Below, piece after piece: positions 1 to 7,108 of a DNA stretch of 18,392 nt (position 1 is its first letter; each line of letters opens with the position of its first letter). The translations under genes and the position numbers were made by a program. The stretch lies in contig JALRDW010000246.1 in the NCBI GenBank assembly GCA_023262065.1, positions 1-18,392 on the forward strand. The letters run 5' to 3'. This DNA is from Acidimicrobiia bacterium. Its GTDB lineage: Bacteria > Actinomycetota > Acidimicrobiia > IMCC26256. The notes under the pieces are model-generated. The model worked only from the letters and a program-made list of their open reading frames with translations. It searched no databases and was not told where the DNA came from.

Positions 1-260
1 GGCGAAATGCGGCAGCCAAGCAGGAGCCCCGCCTTGATGATGGCGTCGAGCGCCGCCTTGTTCATCACCGGCAAAGCCCCGGGCAACGCGAGCACCACCG
101 GATCGGTCAGTGTGTTCGGTTCATGACCATAGCCGGTGCCCACGGCCGCGAAAACCTTGGAGGCCGCCTTGATCTGCACATGCACCTCCAGGCCGATGAC
201 GGCCTCGTACCGAGCGGCGGTTGTGGACACAGAGGACACGGAAGAGGATTCGGAGTTCAC
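1..260 (-). CDS. gatB: GatB N-terminal fragment (aspartyl/glutamyl-tRNA amidotransferase subunit B), cut by the window edge
   Basis: GatB is the tRNA-binding kinase subunit of the GatCAB complex, which converts Glu-tRNA(Gln) or Asp-tRNA(Asn) to the amidated form. Reading leftward from a GTG at 260 gives 86 residues with no stop before the edge. After a ~17-residue serine-rich leader comes the family hallmark YEAVIGLEVHVQI (from residue 18), then GHEPNTLTDPVVLALPG (residues 45-61) and LPVMNKAALDAIIKAGL. These match the start of the GatB catalytic core. A second in-frame GTG at 269 is possible, so the exact start is uncertain. From memory, the TLTDPVVLALPG variant resembles Verrucomicrobia-type GatB rather than actinobacterial GatB. 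The stretch is visibly less GC-rich than the rest. Upstream of its start the sequence runs straight into a decapitated znuC, so this piece may not belong to the same genome as the remainder. Confidence 0.85.
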   Translation of the reverse strand, partial: MNSESSSVSSVSTTAARYEAVIGLEVHVQIKAASKVFAAVGTGYGHEPNTLTDPVVLALPGALPVMNKAALDAIIKAGLLLGCRIS

Positions 261-269
261 ATCCTTCAC

Positions 270-296
270 AAACGCGGGGTCTTGCGGCCCCACGCG
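270..296. other. Putative chimeric junction between gatB and znuC
   Basis: To the left the sequence reads as the 5' end of gatB on the minus strand. To the right it reads on the plus strand as the middle of a znuC-type ATPase, with no Walker A half and no start codon of its own. Base composition also changes here. The exact breakpoint cannot be fixed by eye. It lies between the gatB start (260 or 269) and the first convincing ZnuC residues (about 293). An assembly join is the simplest explanation; a real rearrangement is possible. Confidence 0.7.
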
Positions 297-703
297 CCGC
301 CGATCGCACCGCGATCGACCACGCGATCGACGCCGTCGCCCTCGGCCCCTGGCGCGATCGGCGGGTCGGGGAGCTGTCGGGAGGTCAGCAGCAGCGGGTG
401 ATGATCGCGAAGGCCCTCGCCAGCGACCCCGAACTGCTGGTGCTCGACGAGCCGGTCGCCGGGGTCGACGCCGAGTCCCAACGGCTGTTCCGGGACTCGC
501 TCGTCCACCTCATCGAGGCACACGACGGCGCGGTGCTCCTCGTGTCGCACGAGCTCGGCGCGGTGGCCGACGACCTCGACCGCGTCATCGTGCTCAAGCA
601 CCACGTCGTGTTCGACGGCTCACCTCAGGAACTGCGGTCCCGCGGGGTGAGCCTCGGCGTGCACGCCGACGATCTGCCGCTCTGGCTCGAGGGGCTCGAC
701 TGA
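293..703 (+). CDS. znuC: Zinc/manganese ABC transporter ATPase, C-terminal half only (ZnuC-like)
   Basis: This is the ATPase of a zinc/manganese-type ABC importer, which powers the ZnuB permease from the cytoplasmic side. About 136 residues remain of a family usually near 250. Present are the ABC signature LSGGQQQR, Walker B with catalytic Glu (LLVLDEP), the D-loop region (AGVDAE) and the H-loop (LLVSHELGAV), followed by the usual VFDGSP C-terminus. Walker A and the Q-loop are missing because the reading frame leads back into the foreign gatB segment at about 293. A TTG at 221 in this frame lies within the gatB antisense and is not credible as a start. The stop TGA overlaps the znuB ATG by one base (TGATG), so the two are translationally coupled. 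The gene is probably intact in the organism and broken only in this assembly. Confidence 0.85.
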   Translation, partial: RAADRTAIDHAIDAVALGPWRDRRVGELSGGQQQRVMIAKALASDPELLVLDEPVAGVDAESQRLFRDSLVHLIEAHDGAVLLVSHELGAVADDLDRVIVLKHHVVFDGSPQELRSRGVSLGVHADDLPLWLEGLD

Positions 704-1548
704 TGCAGCTCCCCCTCCCCTGGCCCTTCGAGCGCGAGTACATGCAGCTCGCCCTCGTCGGCGGCCTCGTCGTCGGTGCGTGCGCCCCGCTGGTCGGAGG
801 GTTCCTCGTGCAGCGGCGGATGTCCCTCCTCGGCGACGGCATCGGGCACGTCGCGTTCGCCGGCGTCGCAGCCGGCCTCCTCCTCGGCGTGTGGCCGGTG
901 TGGACCGCACTCGTCGCTGCGGTCGTCGCGGCCCTCGGTATCGAGTGGCTGCGGTCCCGGGGCCGGACCTCGGGCGACCTCGCGCTCGCGGTGTTCTTCT
1001 ACGGGGGCATCGCCGCCGGGGCGGTCATCGCGAGCCGGGCCACCGCCCTCGGTCGTCCGGCCAACGTGCTGCCCTTCCTCTTCGGGTCGATCCTCACCGT
1101 CACCCCCGGGGACACCATCGCCGTGGCCGTGATCGGGCTCGTCATCGTCGCCACGATCACGGTCGCCGGACGCGCCCTGCTCGCAGTCGTCGTCGACGAG
1201 GAGACCGCACGGGTCGCCGGACTGCCGGTCGATGCGCTCAACGCCGCCCTCGCCGTGCTCACCGCGGTGACCGTCGTCGCCGCCATGCGGGTCGTCGGCC
1301 TGCTCCTCGTCGCCGCGCTGCTCGTGCTGCCCGTCGCGACCGCCCGCCTGCTCGCGCCTTCGTTCCGGTCCACGATGCTGGCCGCGGTCGCGGTCGGAGT
1401 GCTCTCGGTGGTCCTCGGCCTGGGCGCAGCCCGGGCGTGGGGCCTCGCACCCGGTGGCACGATCGTGCTGGTCACCATCGCTGCGTTCGCCGTGACCTCG
1501 GTCGCCCGGCCCTCGACCACCATCCCCGCCAGCCCGCACGACCACTGA
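703..1548 (+). CDS. znuB: Zinc/manganese ABC transporter membrane permease (ZnuB-like)
   Basis: This is the membrane subunit that passes Zn2+ or Mn2+ from a periplasmic or lipoprotein binding protein into the cytoplasm, with ZnuC. The protein is 281 residues, normal for the ABC-3 permease family, with about eight hydrophobic spans. Family features are visible: the N-terminal FEREYMQLALVGGLVVG, then QRRMSLLGDGIGHVAFAGVA, which is the conserved Ser-Leu-Gly-Asp-x-Ile-x-His stretch near the first cytoplasmic loop, and the conserved RVVGLLLVAALLVLP segment in the C-terminal half. I chose the ATG at 703 because it overlaps the znuC stop; the longer upstream frame is antisense or out-of-frame sequence. 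No binding protein (znuA) or Fur/Zur-type regulator lies in the window. The metal cannot be decided from sequence alone, so the znu name is by family resemblance. Confidence 0.9.
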   Translation: MQLPLPWPFEREYMQLALVGGLVVGACAPLVGGFLVQRRMSLLGDGIGHVAFAGVAAGLLLGVWPVWTALVAAVVAALGIEWLRSRGRTSGDLALAVFFYGGIAAGAVIASRATALGRPANVLPFLFGSILTVTPGDTIAVAVIGLVIVATITVAGRALLAVVVDEETARVAGLPVDALNAALAVLTAVTVVAAMRVVGLLLVAALLVLPVATARLLAPSFRSTMLAAVAVGVLSVVLGLGAARAWGLAPGGTIVLVTIAAFAVTSVARPSTTIPASPHDH

Positions 1549-1589
1549 CGCATCGATCCGGCGCCGACGGCGGTCGCGGGCGCGTGCCC

Positions 1590-1595
1590 TACGCT
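1590..1595 (+). promoter_or_regulatory. -10 element of a probable leaderless promoter for mmsA
   Basis: TACGCT fits TANNNT and ends 7 bases (CGGCCCC) before the mmsA ATG at 1603, so transcription should start at or next to the start codon. There is no Shine-Dalgarno sequence in front of mmsA. The bioA start has the same arrangement, including the identical CGGCCCC spacer. No clear -35 is seen. Confidence 0.55.
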
Positions 1596-1602
1596 CGGCC
1601 CC

Positions 1603-3093
1603 ATGCGCACCATCCCGCACTGGACCGACGGGGCCCCGTACGCACCGGCCGGCCCGACCGCACCGGTCTTCGACCCGACCACGGGCACCGTGCAGGCCGA
1701 GGTCGCGCTGGCCGGCCCGGCCGACGTCGACCACGTGGTCGCATCCTCGGTGCGGGCCGCGGCCGAGTGGCGTGAGACCTCCCTCGCCCGCCGCTCGAAG
1801 CTCCTGTTCGAGTTCCGCAACCTCATCGAGTCCCGGACCGACGAACTCGCGCGGATCATCTCGGCCGAGCACGGCAAGGTGGTGAGCGACGCCGCAGGGG
1901 AGATCGCCCGGGGTCTCGAGGTCGTCGAGTTCGCGTGCGGCGTGCCGCACCTCCTCAAGGGATCCCACTCCGAGAGCGTGTCGACCGAGACCGACGTGCA
2001 CTCGATGCGTCAGCCCCTCGGCGTCGTGGCCGGGATCACCCCGTTCAACTTCCCGGCGATGGTCCCCATGTGGATGTTCCCGATCGCGATCGCCTGCGGC
2101 AACGCGTTCATCCTCAAGCCGAGCGAGCGCGATCCCTCCGCCGCCATCCGGATCGCCGAACTGTGGGCCGAGGCCGGTCTGCCGCCCGGGGTGTTCAACG
2201 TGCTCCAGGGTGACAAGGGCGCGGTCGACGGACTGCTCACCCACCCCGATGTGCGCGCGGTGTCCTTCGTGGGATCGACCCCCATCGCCCGGTACGTCTA
2301 CGAGCAGGGCACCGCGCACGGGAAGCGGGTCCAGGCCCTCGGCGGGGCCAAGAACCACATGGTCGTGCTGCCCGACGCCGACCTCGCGGTCGCAGCCGAC
2401 GCCGCGGTGAGCGCCGGCTACGGATCGGCCGGGGAACGTTGCATGGCCATCTCGGTGGTCGTGGCCGTCGGCCGGACGGGCGACGCACTCGTCGACCTGA
2501 TCGCCGAACGCACCCGCCGGGTCCGGGTCGGACCGAGCCTCGACCCCGCCTCCGAGATGGGGCCCCTCGTCACCGCGGCGCACCGCGACCGGGTCCGGGG
2601 CTACATCGATGCCGGGGCCGCCGAGGGGGCGACGGTCGTCGTCGACGGTCGCGATCCCGTCGTCGACGGCGCACCCGACGGCTACTGGGTGGCACCGACG
2701 CTGCTCGACCACGTGACGACCGACATGCGGGTGTACCAGGACGAGATCTTCGGACCCGTGCTCTGCGTCGTGCGCGTCGAGACCTACGAGGAGGCGGTCG
2801 ACCTCGTCGCACGCAATCCGTTCGGCAACGGCGTGGCGGTCTTCACCCGGGACGGCGGGGCCGGGCGCCGGTTCGCGCACGAGATCGACGCGGGCATGGT
2901 CGGCATCAACGTGCCCATCCCGGTCCCGATGGCGTACTACTCGTTCGGCGGCTGGGGGCAGTCACTCTTCGGCGACACCCACGTGCACGGCACCGAGGGT
3001 GTGCACTTCTACACGCGGGGCAAGGTGGTCACCACCCGCTGGGCCGACCCGGCCACCCGGGGTCCGGACCTCGGGGTCCCGACCAACCGCTGA
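1603..3093 (+). CDS. mmsA: CoA-acylating (methyl)malonate-semialdehyde dehydrogenase
   Basis: The family oxidises methylmalonate or malonate semialdehyde with NAD+ and CoA to propionyl- or acetyl-CoA, in valine, beta-alanine and inositol breakdown. The product is 496 residues, the usual length. Visible motifs are the cofactor-binding region GITPFNFPAMVPMWMFP and LKPSE, the Rossmann glycine motif FVGSTPIARYVY, QALGGAKNHMVVLPDAD in place of the ELGGK of classical aldehyde dehydrogenases, GSAGERCMAIS with the catalytic Cys280, and EIFGPVL. The combination of GGAKNH and GERCMA is characteristic of MmsA. The start at 1603 is supported by a TANNNT box 7 bases upstream and by the typical N-terminus. 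The gene runs tail-to-tail with the potC stop, 6 bases away. Its place beside amine-uptake and aminotransferase genes suggests it finishes beta-alanine or a similar pathway, but that role is inference. Confidence 0.93.
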   Translation: MRTIPHWTDGAPYAPAGPTAPVFDPTTGTVQAEVALAGPADVDHVVASSVRAAAEWRETSLARRSKLLFEFRNLIESRTDELARIISAEHGKVVSDAAGEIARGLEVVEFACGVPHLLKGSHSESVSTETDVHSMRQPLGVVAGITPFNFPAMVPMWMFPIAIACGNAFILKPSERDPSAAIRIAELWAEAGLPPGVFNVLQGDKGAVDGLLTHPDVRAVSFVGSTPIARYVYEQGTAHGKRVQALGGAKNHMVVLPDADLAVAADAAVSAGYGSAGERCMAISVVVAVGRTGDALVDLIAERTRRVRVGPSLDPASEMGPLVTAAHRDRVRGYIDAGAAEGATVVVDGRDPVVDGAPDGYWVAPTLLDHVTTDMRVYQDEIFGPVLCVVRVETYEEAVDLVARNPFGNGVAVFTRDGGAGRRFAHEIDAGMVGINVPIPVPMAYYSFGGWGQSLFGDTHVHGTEGVHFYTRGKVVTTRWADPATRGPDLGVPTNR

Positions 3094-3099
3094 CACGCC

Positions 3100-3987
3100 T
3101 CAGAGGCCGGTGCGCCGGCGGCGCCGCTCGCCGGCGAGGGTCCCGACCGCGAGGATCGCCACGCTCACGATGAGGATCATCGTGGAGAGCACGTTGATCT
3201 GGGGCGGCGTCGCGGTGCGGGACTGCCCGAAGATCCGGACCGGGAAGGTCGTGGTGCTCGGGCCCGACACGAAGTACGTGATGATGAAGTCATCGATCGA
3301 CAGCGCGAACGAGAGCAGCGCGGCCGCGATGATCCCCGGCGTGATGAGCGGGAGGGTGACCTTCCAGAACGTACGGGTCGGCGTCGCCCCGAGGTCCATC
3401 GCTGCGTCCTCGAGGGTCCAGTCGAACCCGCGCAGTCGGGCTCGGACCGTGAGGGCCACGTAGGAGACCAGGAACATGATGTGGGCGATCACGATCGTCG
3501 TGAACCCGAGCGCGAACGAGATGTTGAACAACCACAGCGTCGGGGAGAGGAACAGGGTGAGGAGTGAGGCTCCGAGCACGATCTCCGGTGCGGTGAGCGG
3601 CAGCACGAGCAGGAAGTTGATCCCCTCGCCACCCCGGAACCGGTAACGCACCAATGCGATGGCGAGGAACGTGCCGAGGACGGTCGCGACGATCGTGGAG
3701 ATCGCGGCCACCCTCAGGCTCAGGAGCAGTGCGTCGACGAGGGCCTCGTCGGCGAACGGGTTGAGCCAATTGTCGAAGGTGAACCGGTTCCAGACCGCGT
3801 TGAACCGCCCGACCGGGGCGTTGAATGAGAAGGCCACGATCACGAAGATCGGGAGGAACAGGTAGAGCAGGCCGGCCGCGGCCGCGAGGTTGACCACGCG
3901 CCGCCCAGCACGGCCGCCCGGCGACATCACCGTGCCGTCGCGGCTGCGGTCCCGGCGTCGCGACCGAGTGGACATCGCGCCGGTCAC
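3100..3987 (-). CDS. potC: Polyamine-type ABC transporter permease (PotC-like)
   Basis: This is the second membrane subunit of a spermidine/putrescine-family importer. The product is 295 residues with about six membrane spans; the first is at roughly 32-54, after an Arg-rich cytoplasmic N-terminus. The EAA coupling loop that docks on the ATPase is at about 191-216 (LEDAAMDLGATPTRTF, then LPLITPGI). The C-terminal FALSIDDFIITYFVSGP is typical of PotC. The chosen GTG at 3987 overlaps the potB stop (GTGA) and has GGAGG 7 bases upstream. An ATG four codons later (3975) is the alternative but has no properly spaced ribosome site. It is the last gene of the operon and ends 6 bases from the convergent mmsA stop. 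Confidence 0.93.
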   Translation of the reverse strand: MTGAMSTRSRRRDRSRDGTVMSPGGRAGRRVVNLAAAAGLLYLFLPIFVIVAFSFNAPVGRFNAVWNRFTFDNWLNPFADEALVDALLLSLRVAAISTIVATVLGTFLAIALVRYRFRGGEGINFLLVLPLTAPEIVLGASLLTLFLSPTLWLFNISFALGFTTIVIAHIMFLVSYVALTVRARLRGFDWTLEDAAMDLGATPTRTFWKVTLPLITPGIIAAALLSFALSIDDFIITYFVSGPSTTTFPVRIFGQSRTATPPQINVLSTMILIVSVAILAVGTLAGERRRRRTGL

Positions 3988-4862
3988 GTCAGGTCCTCCG
4001 TGCCGAGCAGACGCGAGTAGACGGCCACGATCACCATGACGATCGCGATGAACACGAACGAGAGCGCCGCGGCGACCGGGTAGTTGTTCTGCACCAGGAA
4101 CTGGTCCTGGACGACGTTGCCGATCATGGTGGTCTTGGCGTTGCCGAGGTAGTACGCGTTCACGAAGTCACCGGCGGCCGGGATGAACACGAGCAGGCTG
4201 CCCGCGAACACCCCGGGGAGCGACAGGGGGAGCACCACCTTGCGGAATCCCCTCCATGTGTTCGAGTAGAGGTCACGCGCCGCGTCGAGCAGCTTCGGGT
4301 CGATCTTCTCGAGCGAGACGTAGATCGGCAGCACCATGAACGGCAGGAAGTTGTAGGTGAGCCCGCCGATCACTGCGATCGGCGTGCGGAGCAGGGCCTC
4401 GTTCGCGTCGAGGAGGCCGACCGTGCGCAGCAGGCTCACCACGGCGCCCTGATCACCGAGGATGGTCTTCCATGCGAGGGTGCGGATGAGGAAGTTCGTG
4501 AAGAACGGGACGACGACCAACCCGAGGAGGACGTTCCGGTAGCGACCGCCCCGGAACGCGATCACGTAGGCCACCGGGTAGGCGATGAGGAGGGCGATCG
4601 ACGTGGCGGCCAGTGCGTAGGTGAATGACCGCGTGAACTGCGAGCCGTAGTCCGAGAAGGCCTGCTCGTAGTTCGACCACGCCCACGAGAACTCGGGCAC
4701 GGCGAAGCGGCTCGGCTTCGTGCTCAACGACATCCGGAGGAGCGCGGAGAGCGGCAGGTAGAAGAACCAGAAGAGCCACAGGAACCCGGGCGCCAGCAGC
4801 AGCCACGGCGTCCAGCGCGCCCGCCGCCGGCCCTGCGCGTCCCGCTCGACCGATGCGCTCAC
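3984..4862 (-). CDS. potB: Polyamine-type ABC transporter permease (PotB-like)
   Basis: This is the first membrane subunit of the Pot importer, pairing with PotC. The product is 292 residues with about six membrane spans; the first (WLLLAPGFLWLFWFFYLPL) starts near residue 20. The EAA loop at about 190-216 reads LLDAARDLYSNTW, then KVVLPLSLPGVF. The segment FIPAAGDFVNAYYLGN is a common PotB/PotH signature. The GTG start directly abuts the TAG stop of the second binding-protein gene with no base between them, so translation is very likely coupled. The stop overlaps the potC GTG by four bases. Confidence 0.93.
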   Translation of the reverse strand: MSASVERDAQGRRRARWTPWLLLAPGFLWLFWFFYLPLSALLRMSLSTKPSRFAVPEFSWAWSNYEQAFSDYGSQFTRSFTYALAATSIALLIAYPVAYVIAFRGGRYRNVLLGLVVVPFFTNFLIRTLAWKTILGDQGAVVSLLRTVGLLDANEALLRTPIAVIGGLTYNFLPFMVLPIYVSLEKIDPKLLDAARDLYSNTWRGFRKVVLPLSLPGVFAGSLLVFIPAAGDFVNAYYLGNAKTTMIGNVVQDQFLVQNNYPVAAALSFVFIAIVMVIVAVYSRLLGTEDLT

Positions 4863-5975
4863 CTAGGCCCCCGCCAACGCAGCGAACCGCGCGTCCAGGG
4901 TGTCCGCGTCCTCCTCGCTGAGGATCCCGAACGCCGCGACCTCTGCGAGCAGGTCGGGGGTCGGGACCACGAGCGGGTCATCGACCAGCCGGGCCGCCGC
5001 ACCTCCGAGCCTCGTGAGTTCCTCGGCCACCCCCTGCACCGGCGAGATGTACTGCACGTAGGCGGTCAGTCGGGCGGCGTTCGTCGGGTCGTAGAACCAG
5101 TCGATCCACTCCGTCGCCGCGGCGGGTCGCCGGGCCCCCTTCGGGATGATGTGGTTGTCCGACCAGATGAGGCCGCCGCTCTCGGGGAGCACGAAGCGGA
5201 CGTCCGGGTTGTCGCGCGTGATCTGGGCCACATCCCCCGACCATGCGAACGCGGCCGCCAGGTTGCCGGTCGCCAGGTCGTTGACGTAGTCGTTCCCGGT
5301 GAACGCATCGATGCGCCCGTCAGCGACCGCCCGCTCGAGTTCGGTGAACGCGGGCTCCGCGGCTGCGGCGGACGGCCGGGTCACATCGGCCCCGGTGGCT
5401 CGCATCACGAGACCCACGGTGTCACGCATCTCGGTGAGCACCGCCGTGGTCCCGTCGATGGCGAGGAACTCGTCGAACGTGCGGATCTCCCGACCCGTGA
5501 TCGAGCGGTTGTAGGCGATGCCGGTGAGCCCCACCTGCCACGGGAGGCTGAAGCGCCGCTCCGGATCGTGCGGCGGGTTCGCGAGCTCGGGGAGCAGGTT
5601 CCCCCGGTTCGAGAGCCGATCGGCCCGCATCGGTTCGGCCCAGTCCAACCGGTTGATGAGACGGTTCGCGATCCAGTCGTCGAGGACCACCGAATCCCGC
5701 CCGATCCAGCCCTGACGCGCGAGCACCGCCCGGTTCTTGGCGAACCACTCGTTGTTGTCGTTGATGTCCTCGGTGTAGGTGACCCGGATGCCCGTGTCGC
5801 GCTCGAACCGGCGCACCGCGCCGGGGTCGATGTAGGAGGTCCAGTTCGACACCTGGAGCGACCCGTCGGATCCGGCACCGCCGCCGCACCCGGCGAGGAG
5901 CGCCGAAGCGCCGACCCCTGCCCCGAGTACGGCCGCACCGGCGAGGAACCGGCGTCGGGAGACGCCCTGGGTCAC
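4863..5975 (-). CDS. potD: Second polyamine-type solute-binding lipoprotein, Tat-exported (PotD paralogue 2)
   Basis: This is the extracytoplasmic binding protein of the Pot importer and the second of two in tandem. From the GTG at 5975 the product is 370 residues. It begins with a twin-arginine signal (SRRRFLAG), a hydrophobic run and a lipobox LLAGC with lipidation Cys30. The mature part opens with LQVSNWTSYID, matching the YNWTEY strand of PotD. It keeps the acidic pair in EMRDT and the WSDN motif aligning with the PotD Trp/Asp that hold the amine. The start overlaps the stop of the upstream paralogue (GTGA). The open frame extends far upstream of 5975, but that part is antisense or out-of-frame sequence of the neighbour and is excluded. 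It is clearly homologous to the upstream protein along its whole length (shared YTEDINDNNE, AWSGDVAQI, PESGG). Ligand is not predictable. Confidence 0.9.
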   Translation of the reverse strand: MTQGVSRRRFLAGAAVLGAGVGASALLAGCGGGAGSDGSLQVSNWTSYIDPGAVRRFERDTGIRVTYTEDINDNNEWFAKNRAVLARQGWIGRDSVVLDDWIANRLINRLDWAEPMRADRLSNRGNLLPELANPPHDPERRFSLPWQVGLTGIAYNRSITGREIRTFDEFLAIDGTTAVLTEMRDTVGLVMRATGADVTRPSAAAAEPAFTELERAVADGRIDAFTGNDYVNDLATGNLAAAFAWSGDVAQITRDNPDVRFVLPESGGLIWSDNHIIPKGARRPAAATEWIDWFYDPTNAARLTAYVQYISPVQGVAEELTRLGGAAARLVDDPLVVPTPDLLAEVAAFGILSEEDADTLDARFAALAGA

Positions 5976-7099
5976 CCGGCGCCCTGGATCTTCGCGAAGC
6001 GCTCGTCGAACCGCTGCTCCTCGACGGCCGACAGCGGCCCGAAGATGGAGACCTGCGCGAGGGCCGCCGCGTCCGGATTCACGAGGGGGTCGTCGACGAG
6101 CTTGGCCGCGTCGCCACCGAGCTTCGCCAGTTCGTCCGCCGCGCCCTCGACCGGGGAGATGTACTGGATGAACGCGGTGAGACGCGCCGCGTTCACCGGG
6201 TCGTACCAGTAGTTGATCCACTCGGTCGCGAGGCCCGGCTTCTCGCTCGTCACCGGGATCATGAAGTTGTCGGACCACAGCGTGCCGCCGCTCTCCGGGA
6301 TCACGAACTTGATCTTCGGGTTGTCCCGGGCGATCTGGGCGACGTCGCCCGACCACGCGATGGCCGCCGCGAGGTTGCCCGATGCGAGGTCGCTCACGTA
6401 CTCGTTGCCGTTGAAGCCCGCGATCTCACCGTCCTCGACGGCCCGCTGGAGTCGGTCGAACGAGGGCTCCGCATCGGCGTAGGTGGGCTTGGTGATGTCC
6501 TTGCCGTCGGCCCGCATGAGGAGCCCGATCGTGTCGCGCATCTCGCTGAGCACCGTCTTCGTGCCCCCGGCACGGAAGAACTCCTCCATGGTGCGGATCT
6601 CGCCGGTCTGCTCCGAGTTGTACGCGATGCCTGCGGTCCCACTGGCCCACGGGAGGCTGTACGTGCGGGTCGGGTCGAATCCGGGCGCGGCGAGCGCGGC
6701 CCGGATGTTCCCCTTGTTCGTGGCCTTGGCCGCGGCGAGCGGCTGGGCCCACTCGACCTCGTTGATGATGCGGTTCGCCATCCAGTCGGTGAGGACGAAC
6801 CCGTCCCGCCCGATGCTCTTGCCCTGCTGGAGGTTCGGCTGGATCTTGGCGAAGTACTCGTTGTTGTCGTTGATGTCCTCGGTGTAGGTGACCTTGATGC
6901 CGGTCGCCCGCTCGAAGTCCTTGATGCTCGCCTTGCCGATGTACGAGGTCCAGTTCGAGATCGAGATCCCGTTCGCGTCCCCGCCGCCGCCACCGGAGTC
7001 GCCGCACGCGGCGAGGACCGAGGGCGCGAGGGCGACCCCGCCCACGACGAGACCACTGCGGGTGATGAACTGACGACGGCTCAGGTTGGATCGGGCCAC
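5972..7099 (-). CDS. potD: First polyamine-type solute-binding lipoprotein, Tat-exported (PotD paralogue 1)
   Basis: This is a binding protein for the Pot importer, 375 residues from the GTG at 7099. AGGAG of the potA stop region serves as its ribosome site, about 6 bases upstream. The N-terminus carries a twin-arginine motif (LSRRQFITRSG) and lipobox VLAAC with Cys32, then a Gly-rich linker. Residues matching the E. coli PotD pocket by motif are Trp50 (NWTSYI), the acidic pair Glu186/Asp189 (EMRDT), Trp249 (AWSGD) and Trp275/Asp277 (LWSDN). The position of PotD Tyr85 appears to be Trp106 (TDWMANR). The basic ligand pocket is therefore kept in outline, consistent with a cationic amine, but which polyamine cannot be said. 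It lies 9 bases after potA and overlaps the second paralogue by three bases. Confidence 0.92.
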   Translation of the reverse strand: MARSNLSRRQFITRSGLVVGGVALAPSVLAACGDSGGGGGDANGISISNWTSYIGKASIKDFERATGIKVTYTEDINDNNEYFAKIQPNLQQGKSIGRDGFVLTDWMANRIINEVEWAQPLAAAKATNKGNIRAALAAPGFDPTRTYSLPWASGTAGIAYNSEQTGEIRTMEEFFRAGGTKTVLSEMRDTIGLLMRADGKDITKPTYADAEPSFDRLQRAVEDGEIAGFNGNEYVSDLASGNLAAAIAWSGDVAQIARDNPKIKFVIPESGGTLWSDNFMIPVTSEKPGLATEWINYWYDPVNAARLTAFIQYISPVEGAADELAKLGGDAAKLVDDPLVNPDAAALAQVSIFGPLSAVEEQRFDERFAKIQGAG

Positions 7100-7108
7100 G
7101 GTTCGCTC

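Noticed and set aside
136..702. N-terminal extension of the znuB frame upstream of 703
   Set aside because: It is Arg/Pro-rich and out of frame with znuC, which is clearly coding here. The real start overlaps the znuC stop.
625..2880. A 751-codon open frame on the minus strand opposite znuB and mmsA
   Set aside because: It is antisense to two clear genes, rich in Arg, Asp, Gly and His without any domain, and arises from GC-rich third positions of the real genes.
5976..6356. N-terminal extension of the second PotD frame
   Set aside because: It is an alternative frame of the first PotD gene. The Tat signal and lipobox place the start at 5975.
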